DNA of 64,000 nucleotides from Eutrigla gurnardus (GCA_963514095.1 OY741265.1:1441121-1505120), one strand, 5' to 3'; counted from the first letter of the stretch, positions 22,716 through 32,696 are shown. Notes: generated by a model from the letters alone, not told the origin. A program made the numbers and translations.

Positions 22716-25580
22716 TTTGATAATATCGGCCATGGAATTTGTGAAATCTTCCACATAACAGCCATGGAGGTACATGTTTCGATGGTTATCAGGTAACACG
22801 TGAAACGGGAGGATCTGTTCCCGAGTTGCAACATAATAAATGTGAGATTCCTCTTGTATTTACAGGGAAGTGCCAGAAAAAGATGCCAAGGACTATGCCG
22901 ACTCCATCCACGCCATCTTTGTAGAAACCAGCGCCAAGAACGCTATTAACATCAACGAGGTGTTTATAGAGATAAGTGAGTGTGTTTCTAGAGCTCTCGG
23001 TGCCGTCGGACATCCCTGGGTTATTATTATTATTATTATTACTGAGCTGAGACAAATTAAGCGGCATTAAGATAATGATCTCGTCTCCCTTATGTGTTTG
23101 GGAGCAGGTAGACTGTATTTTGAACAGTGATGCATATTCGAGGTATCGTCTCTAAATATTTCAGGAGTGTAATCATTCCGTTCTGCTTCCAGATAACACC
23201 GAAGCAGAATCCACTCAATCACAGCGACGTCTCGACATTTTATTTTGAAACACATTTGCAGTAGACGAGGGATTGTGGGAGCAGTTGATTTAAATCTGAG
23301 AGGCATTAAAGAGACTTATTCACGAGCTGTGTCCCAAATCCATATTCCATATGAATTATAATCGGGTTTTGAGAGGAAAAAGTAGAGAAAGCTCACAAGC
23401 GGTTGAGTCTGCGTTATGTGTCATCTCTGCAAAACGCCGTCCTGTAGACAAGTTTCTGCAACATCTGTCCATAAACAGACGCTGTAGGAAGTTGTCCGTG
23501 GACAGATGTTGTAGGAAGTTGTCCGTGGACAGACGCTGTAGGAAGTTGTCCGTTGACAGACGCTGTAGGAAGTTGTCCGTGGACAGACGCTGTAGGAAGT
23601 TGTCCGTGGACAGACGCTGTAGGAAGTTGTCCGTTGACAGACGCTGTAGGAAGTTGTCCGTTGACAGACGCTGTAGGAAGTTGTCCGTGGACAGATGTTG
23701 TAGGAAGTTGTCCGTGGACAGACGCTGTAGGAAGTTGTCCGTGGACAGACGTTGTAGGAAGTTGTCCGTGGACAGAAGTTGTAGGAAGTTGTCCGTTGAC
23801 AGACGCTGTAGGAAGTTGTCCGTGGACAGACGTTGTAGGAAGTTGTCCGTGGACAGACGCTGTAGGAAGTTGTCCGTGGACAGATGTTGTAGGAAGTTGT
23901 CCGTGGACAGACGTTGTAGGAAGTTGTCCGTTGACAGATGCTGTAGGAAGTTGTCCGTGGACAGATGTTGTAGGAAGTTGTCCGTGGACAGATGTTGTAG
24001 GAAGTTGTCCGTTGACAGACGCTGTAGGAAGTTGTCCGTGGACAGATGTTGTAGGAAGTTGTCCGTGGACAGACGCTGTAGGAAGTTGTCCGTTGACAGA
24101 CGTTGTAGGAAGTTGTCCGTTGACAGACGCTGTAGGAAGTTGTCCGTGGACAGATGTTGTAGGAAGTTGTCCGTGGACAGACGCTGTAGGAAGTTGTCCG
24201 TGGACAGATGTTGTAGGAAGTTGTCCGTGGACAGATGTTGTAGGAAGTTGTCCGTGGACAGACGCTGTAGGAAGTTGTCCGTTGACAGACGCTGTAGGAA
24301 GTTGTCCGTGGACAGACGCTGTAGGAAGTTGTCCGTTGACAGACGTTGTAGGAAGTTGTCCGTTGACAGACGCTGTAGGAAGTTGTCCGTGGACAGATGT
24401 TGTAGGAAGTTGTCCGTTGACAGACGCTGTAGGAAGTTGTCCGTGGACAGATGTTGTAGGAAGTTGTCCGTGGACAGATGTTGTAGGAAGTTGTCCGTTA
24501 ACAGACGCTGTAGGAAGTTGTCCGTGGACAGATGTTGTAGGAAGTTGTCCGTGGACAGACGCTGTAGGAAGTTGTCCGTTGACAGACGTTGTAGGAAGTT
24601 GTCCGTTGACAGACGCTGTAGGAAGTTGTCCGTGGACAGATGTTGTAGGAAGTTGTCCGTGGACAGACGCTGTAGGAAGTTGTCCGTGGACAGATGTTGT
24701 AGGAAGTTGTCCGTGGACAGATGTTGTAGGAAGTTGTCCGTGGACAGACGCTGTAGGAAGTTGTCCGTTGACAGACGCTGTAGGAAGTTGTCCGTGGACA
24801 GACGCTGTAGGAAGTTGTCCGTTGACAGACGTTGTAGGAAGTTGTCCGTTGACAGACGCTGTAGGAAGTTGTCCGTGGACAGATGTTGTAGGAAGTTGTC
24901 CGTTGACAGACGCTGTAGGAAGTTGTCCGTGGACAGATGTTGTAGGAAGTTGTCCGTGGACAGACGTTGTAGGAAGTTGTCCGTTGACAGATGTTGTAGG
25001 AAGTTGTCCGTGGACAGACGTTGTAGGAAGTTGTCCGTTGACAGACGCTGTAGGAAGTTGTCCGTGGACAGATGTTGTAGGACGTTGTCCGTGGACAGAT
25101 GTTGTAGGACGTTGTCCGTGGACAGATGTTGTAGGAAGTTGTCCGTGGACAGACGTTGTAGGAAGTTGTCCGTGGACAGATGTTGTAGGACGTTGTCCGT
25201 GGACAGATGTTGTAGGACGTTGTCCGTGGACAGATGTTGTAGGAAGTTGTCCGTGGACAGACGTTGTAGGAAGTTGTCCGTTGACAGATGTTGTAGGAAG
25301 TTGTCCGTTGACAGATGTTGTAGGAAATTGTCCGTTGACAGGTAGAAGGTAGACTTTGAAAATGAAAAATACTCAAAACTTGGGCACAGCTACCGCATTG
25401 CTATCAGTTGCTTCCCACGCAGCGTTACCATGACAACGGTTTAAAACATCAAGGTTTAACACGTGTCCGTGTCTCCTCGTAGGTAAGCGTATTCCTGTTG
25501 CCGACGCGGCGGGAGGATCTTCAGGAAAAGCTTTCAAGCTGGGACGTCAGGCCTCGGAGTCTCGCAGAACGTGCTGCTGA
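14552..25580 (+). CDS. rab22a: Rab22a small GTPase, 7 exons, complete
   Basis: Rab5-subfamily GTPase of early and recycling endosomes that cycles between GTP and GDP forms. Exons: 14552-14587, 15366-15445, 16250-16331, 21700-21771, 22308-22414, 22866-22975, 25483-25580 (TGA). All are GT-AG and in phase, totalling 585 bp and 194 residues, the usual RAB22A length. Motifs visible: P-loop GDTGVGKS at residues 12-19, switch I with NPTIG at 35-39, WDTAGQE at 59-65 with the catalytic Gln64, NKCD at 118-121, ETSAK at 146-150, and a C-terminal Cys-Cys prenylation signal. VQYQNELHKF and LRQHGPPNIVVAIAG match RAB22A rather than RAB31, which has PCGNELHKF. The start is chosen as the only ATG giving MALRELKVCLLG. 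The gene is divergent to ppp4r1l. Introns 3 and 6 contain about 4 kb of minisatellite DNA; the acceptor of exon 4 abuts an 18-bp array. Confidence 0.97.
14611..14662. repeat. (TA)n microsatellite, rab22a intron 1
   Basis: A pure TA tract lies about 25 bp after the exon 1 donor site. Confidence 0.95.
15155..15226. repeat. (CCAT/TCTG)n compound microsatellite, rab22a intron 1
   Basis: A pyrimidine-rich compound of CCAT-, CCGT- and TCTG/CCTG-type tetranucleotides lies about 140 bp before exon 2. Confidence 0.8.
17920..18925. repeat. GC-rich 13/16-bp minisatellite, rab22a intron 3
   Basis: Two interleaved units, GGGGCGGCTGTTTACC (16 bp) and GGGGCTGTTTATC (13 bp), with TTTACC/TTTATC and CAGGG variants, repeat for about 1 kb. 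The plus strand carries a run of three or four G every 13-16 bases. The 465-codon open frame through it crosses units of both lengths and is an artefact of the stop-free unit. Confidence 0.95.
20496..20540. repeat. 22-bp inverted repeat at the left border of the 18-bp array
   Basis: Left arm 20496-20517 (GTTCTCCAACATGCTAATGT then TC) pairs with right arm 20519-20540 across a single-base gap, with one C/T difference. Each arm is slightly more than one array unit; the right arm is a unit in inverted orientation. Confidence 0.92.
20541..21685. repeat. 18-bp minisatellite abutting the exon 4 acceptor of rab22a
   Basis: About 62 copies of ATGTTCTCCAACACGCTA, with C/T variation at three positions (TTCTCC or TTTTCC; ACGCTA, ACGTTA or ATGCTA). 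The last unit ends about 15 bp before the TAG of the rab22a exon 4 acceptor (21697-21699). Since 18 is a multiple of three and no frame shown has a stop, long open frames appear on both strands; they are not genes. The tract contains no AG dinucleotide. Confidence 0.97.
21853..22119. mobile_element. Degenerate MITE related to the 26.1-kb copy
   Basis: GGAATAGTTTGACAT then GGGAAATG near the left end, and TTAGCTTAGCTTAGCATAAA inside, match the intact copy at 26101-26380. The right terminal repeat is not clear. It lies in rab22a intron 4. Confidence 0.6.
22625..22712. repeat. (CA)n microsatellite, rab22a intron 5
   Basis: About 43 uninterrupted CA dinucleotides, roughly 150 bp before exon 6. 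Confidence 0.97.
23475..25341. repeat. 27-bp minisatellite with higher-order structure, rab22a intron 6
   Basis: About 69 copies of a 27-bp unit made of ACAGACGCTG, TAGGAAGTTG and TCCGTGG. Variants are ACGCTG/ATGTTG/ACGTTG, CCGTGG/CCGTTG and AAGTTG/ACGTTG. A run of 15 consecutive units starting at 24091 recurs in the same order at 24577, a shift of 486 bp or 18 units. Near the right end a four-unit block recurs after 108 bp. Open frames of 599 and 664 codons are artefacts of a stop-free unit of 3n length. Confidence 0.96.
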
Positions 25581-28145
25581 TCCACGTGACCTTCCATGTG
25601 ACCTTCCTCGCCCCGGCCTGCTCCAGTTTACAGCTGCCACTCAACACTGACATCGGGCTGCAGCAGCAACGCCACTCTGATCTCAGTAGCGTTTTTTTGG
25701 GGTTCAATGATGAGAGAAAACGTCACATCGCCTGAAAATTGCCGGCAGGAGAAAAACGCCCAAGTTTACTGAGCAAAGAGGCAAACGCCTGCTTCACAGC
25801 ATGGAAGGTGTCGGTGAAACGACCCCAAACATTTAATTTGACTAGATTCTACTACGGACATCAGGAATGAGAGGAACTTCATGAATTCAGAAATAATTTG
25901 CACAAAAATCTACTTTCAACCAAAACTTGGACTAAAAAAAAATCACCAAATTATTTTGATAGCACTGAAGTTATTGCTTTTTTTGGGGGGGGGGGGTCTG
26001 TGTTTGTGACGAGTTTGGTTCGTGTTTTGATGCAGATTGAAATCACACGGTAAAAGTGCAGAAATCAAAAGGTGTGTGTGGGAGTCAGCTTTCTTTTACA
26101 TTAAAGGAATAGTTTGACATTTTTGGGAAATGTGTTTTTAGTGTGGTCGACGCCATCTATATCATCAAGCTGCAGCCAGTTAGCTTAGCTTAGCATAAAG
26201 CCTGGAAACATGAGGAGGAACTGCTTGCAAAGGTGATAAAAGGTGATATCTGACAGGCAGGTGTTTCCAGGTTTGATGCTAAGCTAACCAGCTGCTGATA
26301 TGAGAACAGTATCTTCTCATCTAACTCAGACAGGGAATAACCAAAAAAGCATATTCCCCCAAAATTAACTATTCCTTTAATTGTGAACTTTGCTGTTCTT
26401 CTCTCTTTTACTTGAACGGATATTTGTGATCGTCACATACCAGTCCTTTCATTATACAAACTCAGCTTTATTTCCTCTCTTATCTTATTTTTTTCTACCG
26501 GTGAGTCTGCCTCTTCTCAATCCTTTGCTGCTACTTTGCAACAGTTTACAGATTTTTCTGAGGTCTTGCCAAATTCCATAATTGTCCCATAGAGATTTTT
26601 CATCTTTCCTTTTTTTTGTTGCACATAATCAGCAGCAGCTCGTGCATGCAACGTTTTTACTACCTGGCCCGCGATGAAAACAGTGAGATCTGGTTGAGAA
26701 GGAAACTTGGAGGTTGGAGGTGCAGAATCCGACGTGGCGCTGCGTAGACACGCTGACCCCGCATCGAACCGACGGCTCTGCTCTGAATTACTGAATTACT
26801 GGATGTGCTTTTCCTTCCAAGGTCGGCCTTCGGGTTTTTCCTTTCTCCAAACTTCTTTTGCCTCATTACTCTAAATTCCTGGCAGTTATTGTCGGTCCGG
26901 TTTTTATTTGGATTCAGACTAATGTGGGAGACAACAGCTTCCACAGAACTCGGCCGTCCCCTCTCATATTCATTACCACGTTCTCATCTTTAATGCTTTG
27001 TTACAGTAGTTTCACTAACCTCTTATATGGGCCTAATTGAGCTGCAGTTGACTAACGAGCTCCAGACTTATTCATTCTGTGTGTATTCTGTATCTCTCCA
27101 GCACTTTTACCCCCAAAACCTCTTTTCAGTTGCCAAAAACTACAGATGTGGTCTCAATTAGATTCCTGCATGTGTACATTTGGGTTTTGTGCTCTTCTGT
27201 CAATGCAAGCTCATTTATTTTGCCTTTTAATCATCTTAAATATAGCCACCGTTGCAATGAAGCAGCGTTGCCTTTTTCCTTCAGGATGTTCCTCCCGAGT
27301 GCAATAGTTGTTCTTACGAAGAAGGTAAACACCGTTACCGAGTGTTCACGCTAACGTGATCTCATTTAAGTCGGGCACCGATGTATTGACCTCACATCAC
27401 GCTGATCTGAGCACAGTTTTGCTCAGAGACAGTTGATCAATAGACCAAACCGCTGTCAAACCGGCATTCTGGGTCAAAACTCGCACTCAAAGGGAATCAC
27501 TAGTACTTTGAAACCTGCACTTTGTCCGTTTGTAATTGGTCCTGATGACTAACGATCACTCTGTCGATGGCGTCCGACTTCTTATCGTCCTTCCATGTTT
27601 TTGTTCGTTGGCCGTTTGCTCAGTTCTTCCCTCTACAAAGAACATGGTGCCAAATAATGTCAACGCCATTTCTTACGACGTCGCGCGTCATTAACGTTAA
27701 TGTATGTATTATCAATGTAATATAATGATTTAAAGTGCTTATCACATAATTGCTTAAGATATTTGAAGTTTGATGATGACTAAAGTTTTCCCCTTATTTG
27801 GAAACTGGAGGCCTGTGTGCCAGTTTTACATTGAAAAATAGTCTTGGGCAGGCCCTGGGAATGTTATTAATCCATATTATGTATATTTTTCAGTGTAGAT
27901 ATATACCATCAGATTGCACATAAATCAATGACTATATTCCGTTCTAAGCCAGTTGTGTGACCACAGTAGACGTGTATGTGGTTTGCAGTAATTCCATCAG
28001 CGTTATATTTAGCTTTTTACTATGTTTGATATTGATTGTAACAAAATGCCTGAAAACACTTGGTCGCAGTGTATTTACAAATGTGTAAAAAGGGATTTGT
28101 CAATTTTGTTTAATAATAAAAAGATTGACAAAATAAATATTCATG
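25581..28145 (+). other. rab22a: Putative rab22a 3' UTR
   Basis: No further exon or ORF is supportable after the TGA. AATAAA signals occur at 28115-28120 and 28132-28137, followed by a GT-rich stretch (28146-28170), as expected at a cleavage site. The region contains a poly-G tract near 25986 and the MITE at 26101-26380. The long 3' UTR is inferred. Confidence 0.55.
26101..26380. mobile_element. 280-bp MITE with TTAA-bounded inverted repeats
   Basis: The left end TTAAAGGAATAGTT is the exact reverse complement of the right end AACTATTCCTTTAA, and similarity continues inward imperfectly for about 15 more bases. TTAA at both ends fits a piggyBac-like target site, but family assignment is inference. 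It sits inside the putative rab22a 3' UTR. Confidence 0.75.
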
Positions 28146-28256
28146 TGTGTGTGTGAATGTGTGTGTGAGAGAGAGTTATCTTGTGTTAGGCCTTTGAGAT
28201 ATGCATTTCCTTGGGGATACAGTGACAGTGATCGGCCATGTTGCTCAGCTGGCAGA

Positions 28257-28258
<2 letters not shown>

Positions 28259-28287
<29 letters not shown>
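28259..28287. repeat. (TA)n tract left of the first Tc1 element
   Basis: Pure TA ending exactly at the TA target dinucleotide of the 28288-29894 element. Confidence 0.9.
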
Positions 28288-28290
<3 letters not shown>

Positions 28291-29894
28291 GACTGTCTCA
28301 GAAAATTAGAATATTGTGATAAAGTTCTTTACTTTCTGTAATGCAATTAAAAAAACAAAAATGTCATACATTCTGGATTCATTACACATCAACTGAACTA
28401 TTTCAAGCCTTTTATTATTTGAATATTGCTGATTTTGGCTTACAGCTTAAGAAAACTCAAAAATCCTATCTCAAAAAATTAGAATACTTCCTCAGACCAA
28501 GTAAAAAAATAATTTTATAACAGCAAAACTAAATCAAATATTTGAAAATGTCCATTGATGCACTCAGTACTTGGTTGGGAATCCTTTTGCACGGATTACT
28601 GCATCAATCCGGCGTGGCATGGAGGCAATCAGCCTGTGGCATTGCTGAGGTGTTATTGATGCCCAGGATGCTTCGATAGCGGCCTTCAGCTCATTTGCAT
28701 TTGTAGGTCTGGTGTCTTTCATCTTCTTCTTAACTATACCCCACAAATTCTCGATGGGGTTCAGGTCAGGGGAATTAGCAGGCCAATCAAGGACAGTGAT
28801 GCCATGGTCAGTGCACCAGTTACTGGTGGTTTTGGCACTGTGGGCAGGTGCCAGATCATGCTGGAAAATGAAATCCTCATCTCCATAGAGCTTTTCAGCA
28901 GATGGAAGCATGTAGTGCTCTAAAATCTCTTGGTACACAGTTGCATTTACTCTGGACTTGATGAAACACAGTGGACCAACACCAGCAGCTGACATGGCTC
29001 CCCAAACCATTGCTGACTGTGGGAACTTCACACTGGATTTCAAGCAACTTGGATTTTGCTCCTCTCCAGCCTTTCTCCAGACTCTGGCGCCTTGACTTCC
29101 AAATGAAATGCAAAACTTGCTTTCGTCTGAAAAGAGGACTTTGGACCACTCTGCAACTGTCCAGTGCTTCTTTTCCATAGCCCAAGTCAGACGCTTCTTC
29201 CGTTGTCTTGAGTTCAGAAGTGGCTTGACCATGGGAATACGGCTATTGTAGCCCATTTCCCGGACACGTCTGTGAACTGTGGCTTTTGATACCTGGACTC
29301 CAGCTTCAGCCCACTGTCTTTGAAGCTCCCCCAAATTCTGGAAGCGGCTCTTCTTCACAATTTTGTTAAGGCTGCGGTCATCTCTCTTGGTTGTGCAGCG
29401 TTTCCGGCCACATTTTTCCCTTCCAACAGACTTTTTGTGGATATGCTTTGAAACTGCACTCTGTGAACAGCCTGCTCTTTGAGAAATTTCTTTTTGTGTC
29501 TTACCCTCCTGATGGAGGGTATCAATGATGGTCCTCTGGACAGCAGTCAGATCAGCAGTCTTCCCCATACTTGTGATTTAGTTTACTGAACCAAGCTGAG
29601 TGTTTTTAAGGCTCAGGAAACCCTCGCAGGTGTTTCGAGTTAATTAGATGATTCAGGTGATTAGTTGAATAGCCTACTTGTATACTTTTTCATGATATTC
29701 TAATATTTTGAGATAGGATTTTTGAGTTTTCTTAAGCTGTAAGCCAAATTCAGCAATATTAAAATAATAAAAGGCTTGAAATAGTTCAGTTGATGTGTAA
29801 TGAATCCAGAATGTATGACATTTTTGTTTTTTTAATTGCATTACAGAAAGTAAAGAACTTTATCACAATATTCTAATTTTCTGAGACAGTCCTG
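28288..29894 (-). mobile_element. Complete Tc1/mariner transposon with IR/DR ends
   Basis: A 1,607-bp element bounded by TA. The terminal inverted repeats (28288-28487 and 29695-29894) are about 200 bp each and nearly identical, starting CAGGACTGTCTCAG. Each contains an outer and an inner direct repeat: TCTCAGAAAATTAGAATAT at 28296-28314 and TCTCAAAAAATTAGAATAC at 28469-28487. This is the IR/DR layout of many fish Tc1 elements. An intact transposase frame lies inside. Confidence 0.95.
28564..29568 (-). CDS. Tc1-family DD34E transposase, intact frame
   Basis: 334 residues from ATG to stop, with no break. The N-terminus has a paired-type helix-turn-helix DNA-binding region (residues about 10-105, with ISQRAGCSQSAVSKH). 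The catalytic triad is present: Asp148 in LFSDESKF, Asp238 in FQHDLAPAH and Glu273 in SPDLNPIENLW, with 34 residues between the last two. The protein would bind the inverted repeats, excise the element and reinsert it at TA. Length and motifs fit an active-type transposase; actual activity cannot be judged from sequence. Confidence 0.95.
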   Translation of the reverse strand: MGKTADLTAVQRTIIDTLHQEGKTQKEISQRAGCSQSAVSKHIHKKSVGREKCGRKRCTTKRDDRSLNKIVKKSRFQNLGELQRQWAEAGVQVSKATVHRRVREMGYNSRIPMVKPLLNSRQRKKRLTWAMEKKHWTVAEWSKVLFSDESKFCISFGSQGARVWRKAGEEQNPSCLKSSVKFPQSAMVWGAMSAAGVGPLCFIKSRVNATVYQEILEHYMLPSAEKLYGDEDFIFQHDLAPAHSAKTTSNWCTDHGITVLDWPANSPDLNPIENLWGIVKKKMKDTRPTNANELKAAIEASWASITPQQCHRLIASMPRRIDAVIRAKGFPTKY

Positions 29895-29964
29895 TATATA
29901 TATATATATATATATACACGATATATATATATATATATATATATATATCGTGTATATATATATA
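29895..29964. repeat. AT-rich perfect palindrome between two transposons
   Basis: TATA tracts flank ACACGATATAT and ATATATCGTGT, which are reverse complements. The 70-bp spacer separates the two Tc1/mariner elements and supplies the TA on each side. Confidence 0.85.
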
Positions 29965-31590
29965 CACTCAACAAAAATATAAACGCAACACTTTTGTTTT
30001 TGCTCCCATTTTTCATGAGATGGACTTAAAGATCAAAAATTCATTCCAGATACACAATATTACCATTTCTCTCAAACATTGTTCACAAATCTGTCTAAAT
30101 GTGTGATAGTGAGCACTTCTGCTTTGCTGAGATAATCCATCCCACCTCACAGGTGTGCCACATCAAGATGCTGATCTGACATCATGATTAGTGCACAGGT
30201 GTACCTTATACTGCCCACAATAAAAGGCCACTCTGAAATGTGCAGTTTTGTCTCACAGCGAAATGCCACAGATGCCACAAGCATTGAGGGAGCGTGCAAT
30301 TGGCATGCTGACAGCAGGAATGTCAACCAGATCTGTTGCTCGTGCATTGAATGTTCATTTCTCCACCATAAGCCGTCTCCAAAGGCGTTTCAGAGAATAT
30401 GGCAGTACATCCAACCGGCCTCACAACCGCAGACCACGTGTAACCACACCAGCCCAGGACCTCCACATCCAGCAGGTTCACCTCCAAGATCGTCTGAGAC
30501 CAGCCACTCAGACAGCTGCTGAAACAATTGGTTTGCATAACCAAACAATTTCTGCACAAACTGTCAGAAACCGTCTCAGGGAAGCTCAACTGCATGCTCG
30601 TCGTCCTCATCGGGGTCTTGACCTGACTCCAGCTCGTCGCCGTAACAGACTTGAGTGGGCAAATGCTCACATTCGATGGCGTCTGGCACGTTGGAGAGGT
30701 GTTCTCTTCACGGATGAATCTCGGTTTACATTGTTCAGGGCAGATGGCAGACAGCGTGTGTGGCGTCGTGTGGGTGAGCGCTTTGCTGATGTCAATGTTG
30801 TGGATCGAGTGGCCCATGGTGGTGGTGGGGTTATGGTATGGGCAGGCATCTGTTATGGACGAAGAACACAGGTGCATTTTATTGATGGCATTTTGAATGC
30901 ACAGAGATACCGTGATGAGATCCTGAGGCCCATTGTTGTGCCATACATCCATGAACATCACCTCATGTTTCAGCAAGATAATGCACGGCCCCATGTTGCA
31001 AGGATCTGTACACAATTCTTGGAAGCTGAAAATGTCCCAGTTCTTGCATGGCCAGCATACTCACCGGACATGTCACCCATTGAGCATGTTTGGGATGTGC
31101 TTGACCGGCGTATACGACAGCGTGTATCAGTTCCCACTAATATCCAGCAACTTCGCACAGCCATTGAAGAGGAGTGGACCAACACAGGCCACAATTGACA
31201 ATCTGATAAACTCTATGCGAAGAAGATGTGTTGCACTGCATGAGGCAAATGGTGGTCACACCAGATACTGACTGGTTCTGAGTCCCCAGACCCCCAATAA
31301 AGCAAAAAAATGCACATTTCAGGGTGGCCTTTTATTGTGGGCAGTATAAGGTACACCTGTGCACTAATCATGATGTCAGATCAGCATCTTGATGTGGCAC
31401 ACCTGTGAGGTGGGATGGATTATCTCAGCAAAGCAGAAGTGCTCACTATCACACATTTAGACTGATTTGTGAACAATGTTTGAGAGAAATGGTAATATTG
31501 TGTATCTGGAATGAATTTTAGATCTTTAAGTCCATCTCATGAAAAATGGGAGCAAAAACAAAAGTGTTGCGTTCATATTTTTGTTGAGTG
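29965..31590 (+). mobile_element. Second Tc1/mariner transposon with long inverted repeats
   Basis: A 1,626-bp element bounded by TA. Terminal inverted repeats of about 285 bp (29965-30249 and about 31306-31590) start CACTCAACAAAAATATAAAC. The two arms are almost identical, with a few substitutions, which suggests a young insertion. It is opposite in orientation to, and distinct in sequence from, the neighbouring element. Confidence 0.95.
30263..31198 (+). pseudogene. Tc1/mariner DD34E transposase, frameshifted near the C-terminus
   Basis: From the first ATG the frame runs 311 codons. The N-terminus contains a helix-turn-helix (MLTAGMSTRSVARALNV). The catalytic residues are Asp151 in LFTDESRF, Asp239 in FQQDNARPH and Glu274 in SPDMSPIEHVW, with 34 residues between the last two. 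Near 31180 the frame shifts: after EEEWTN it ends at a TGA (31196-31198), while the family-like tail QATIDNLINSMRRRC continues in another plus frame to 31271. A small deletion is the likely cause. All catalytic residues precede it, so some function cannot be excluded. Confidence 0.85.
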
Positions 31591-32023
31591 TATATATATA
31601 TATGCTCATTTGTGTCAACAAGGAAAAAGCAATTAAAGCGAGCTCGACAGGTGAAAAATAAATGTATTTATGAAATGAATGAACCCCTGAAAGACATGTG
31701 GTGATGTTTCATCTACGTGATGTTTGTCATTGAGCTGCTTTCTCTCCAGGAACATAAGGAGTGTTTTATGTTGTCTTACTTTATGCTGCAGTCAAACAGG
31801 TGTAACTAATGAAGTGAATCACAGCTGCATCAGCAGGTAGCTCAGGTGTGCCGGTACACCGGCTTGTTCTTCTGCAATGATGAGATGATTCATAATGCAC
31901 CTTTATGACCCACAGACACGCCATCCAGTCCCATCCCACTTACTGAAATACACAAACACGTTTATTAAAATATTTTATTTATTCAAATTATTTTATATTA
32001 TTTTCTCCCAAAATAATGTAAAA

Positions 32024-32165
32024 ATCCATCCATCCATCCATCCATCGTCTACCGCTTATCCTGTATTCAGGGTCATGGGGGGCTGGAGCCGATCCCAGCT
32101 GTCATTGGGCGAAGGCAGGGTACACCCTGGACAGGACGCCAGTCTATCACAGGGCCGACATGTAG
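32024..32165. repeat. Dispersed fish repeat with (ATCC)n tract
   Basis: Five ATCC units are followed by GTCTACCGCTTATCC, GGCTGGAGCCGATCCCAGCT and ACACCCTGGACAGGACGCC, a consensus seen throughout teleost genomes as the 3' end of a non-LTR element. The class assignment is from memory of the family and is not certain. Confidence 0.6.
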
Positions 32166-32693
32166 AGACAAACAACCATTTAATGTAAAAATGTTATTGT
32201 TATTTTATTTTTCATTATTTCAGGATGGGTAAATCTATTAATTAATTTTAAAGAAATGTAATTGTCATGAAATCCTTTTTTAAAAAGAGTAAACGGGTTT
32301 ATTGTTATATGCAGAGAAAAATAAAAACCAAAGTGTGCTCTGGAATATGAGAGGGAAACAGCTGATGAGTAATCAATAGTTGTTTTGCCTACATAGGGAT
32401 TGCACCAACAACTATTTGTCATCTGACGTTCGTGGCCAAAGTTTTTACAAAATACTTCCTAAATTACATTGAACCAAAAACAGAAGTAGAAGTGGCATCT
32501 GTATAGAGAACGTTATTGCAAACAAGAAACAGGACAAATACATAGCAGCAAAAAAAACCAACATATTATTATTAACTTTTTATTGCAGACTCAAGGTCCA
32601 GATTAAAAAAATCTATTTTTATTTATTATTATTATTTAATTATTATTCCCTTTTTTATTTGTACTATTTTTTATTATTTGTATTATTTTGAAC

Positions 32694-32696
<3 letters not shown>

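Noticed and set aside
23475..25341. CRISPR-like array because of regular 27-bp repeats
   Set aside because: There are no spacers: units are directly contiguous and vary internally. The genome is a vertebrate.
23351..25376. 664- and 599-codon open frames with nine-residue periodicity
   Set aside because: The 27-bp intronic array has no stop in several frames; there is no non-repetitive domain and no splice or start context.
14552..25580. Calling the gene rab31
   Set aside because: MALRELKVCLLG, VQYQNELHKF and LRQHGPPNIVVAIAG are RAB22A-like; RAB31 differs at these places.
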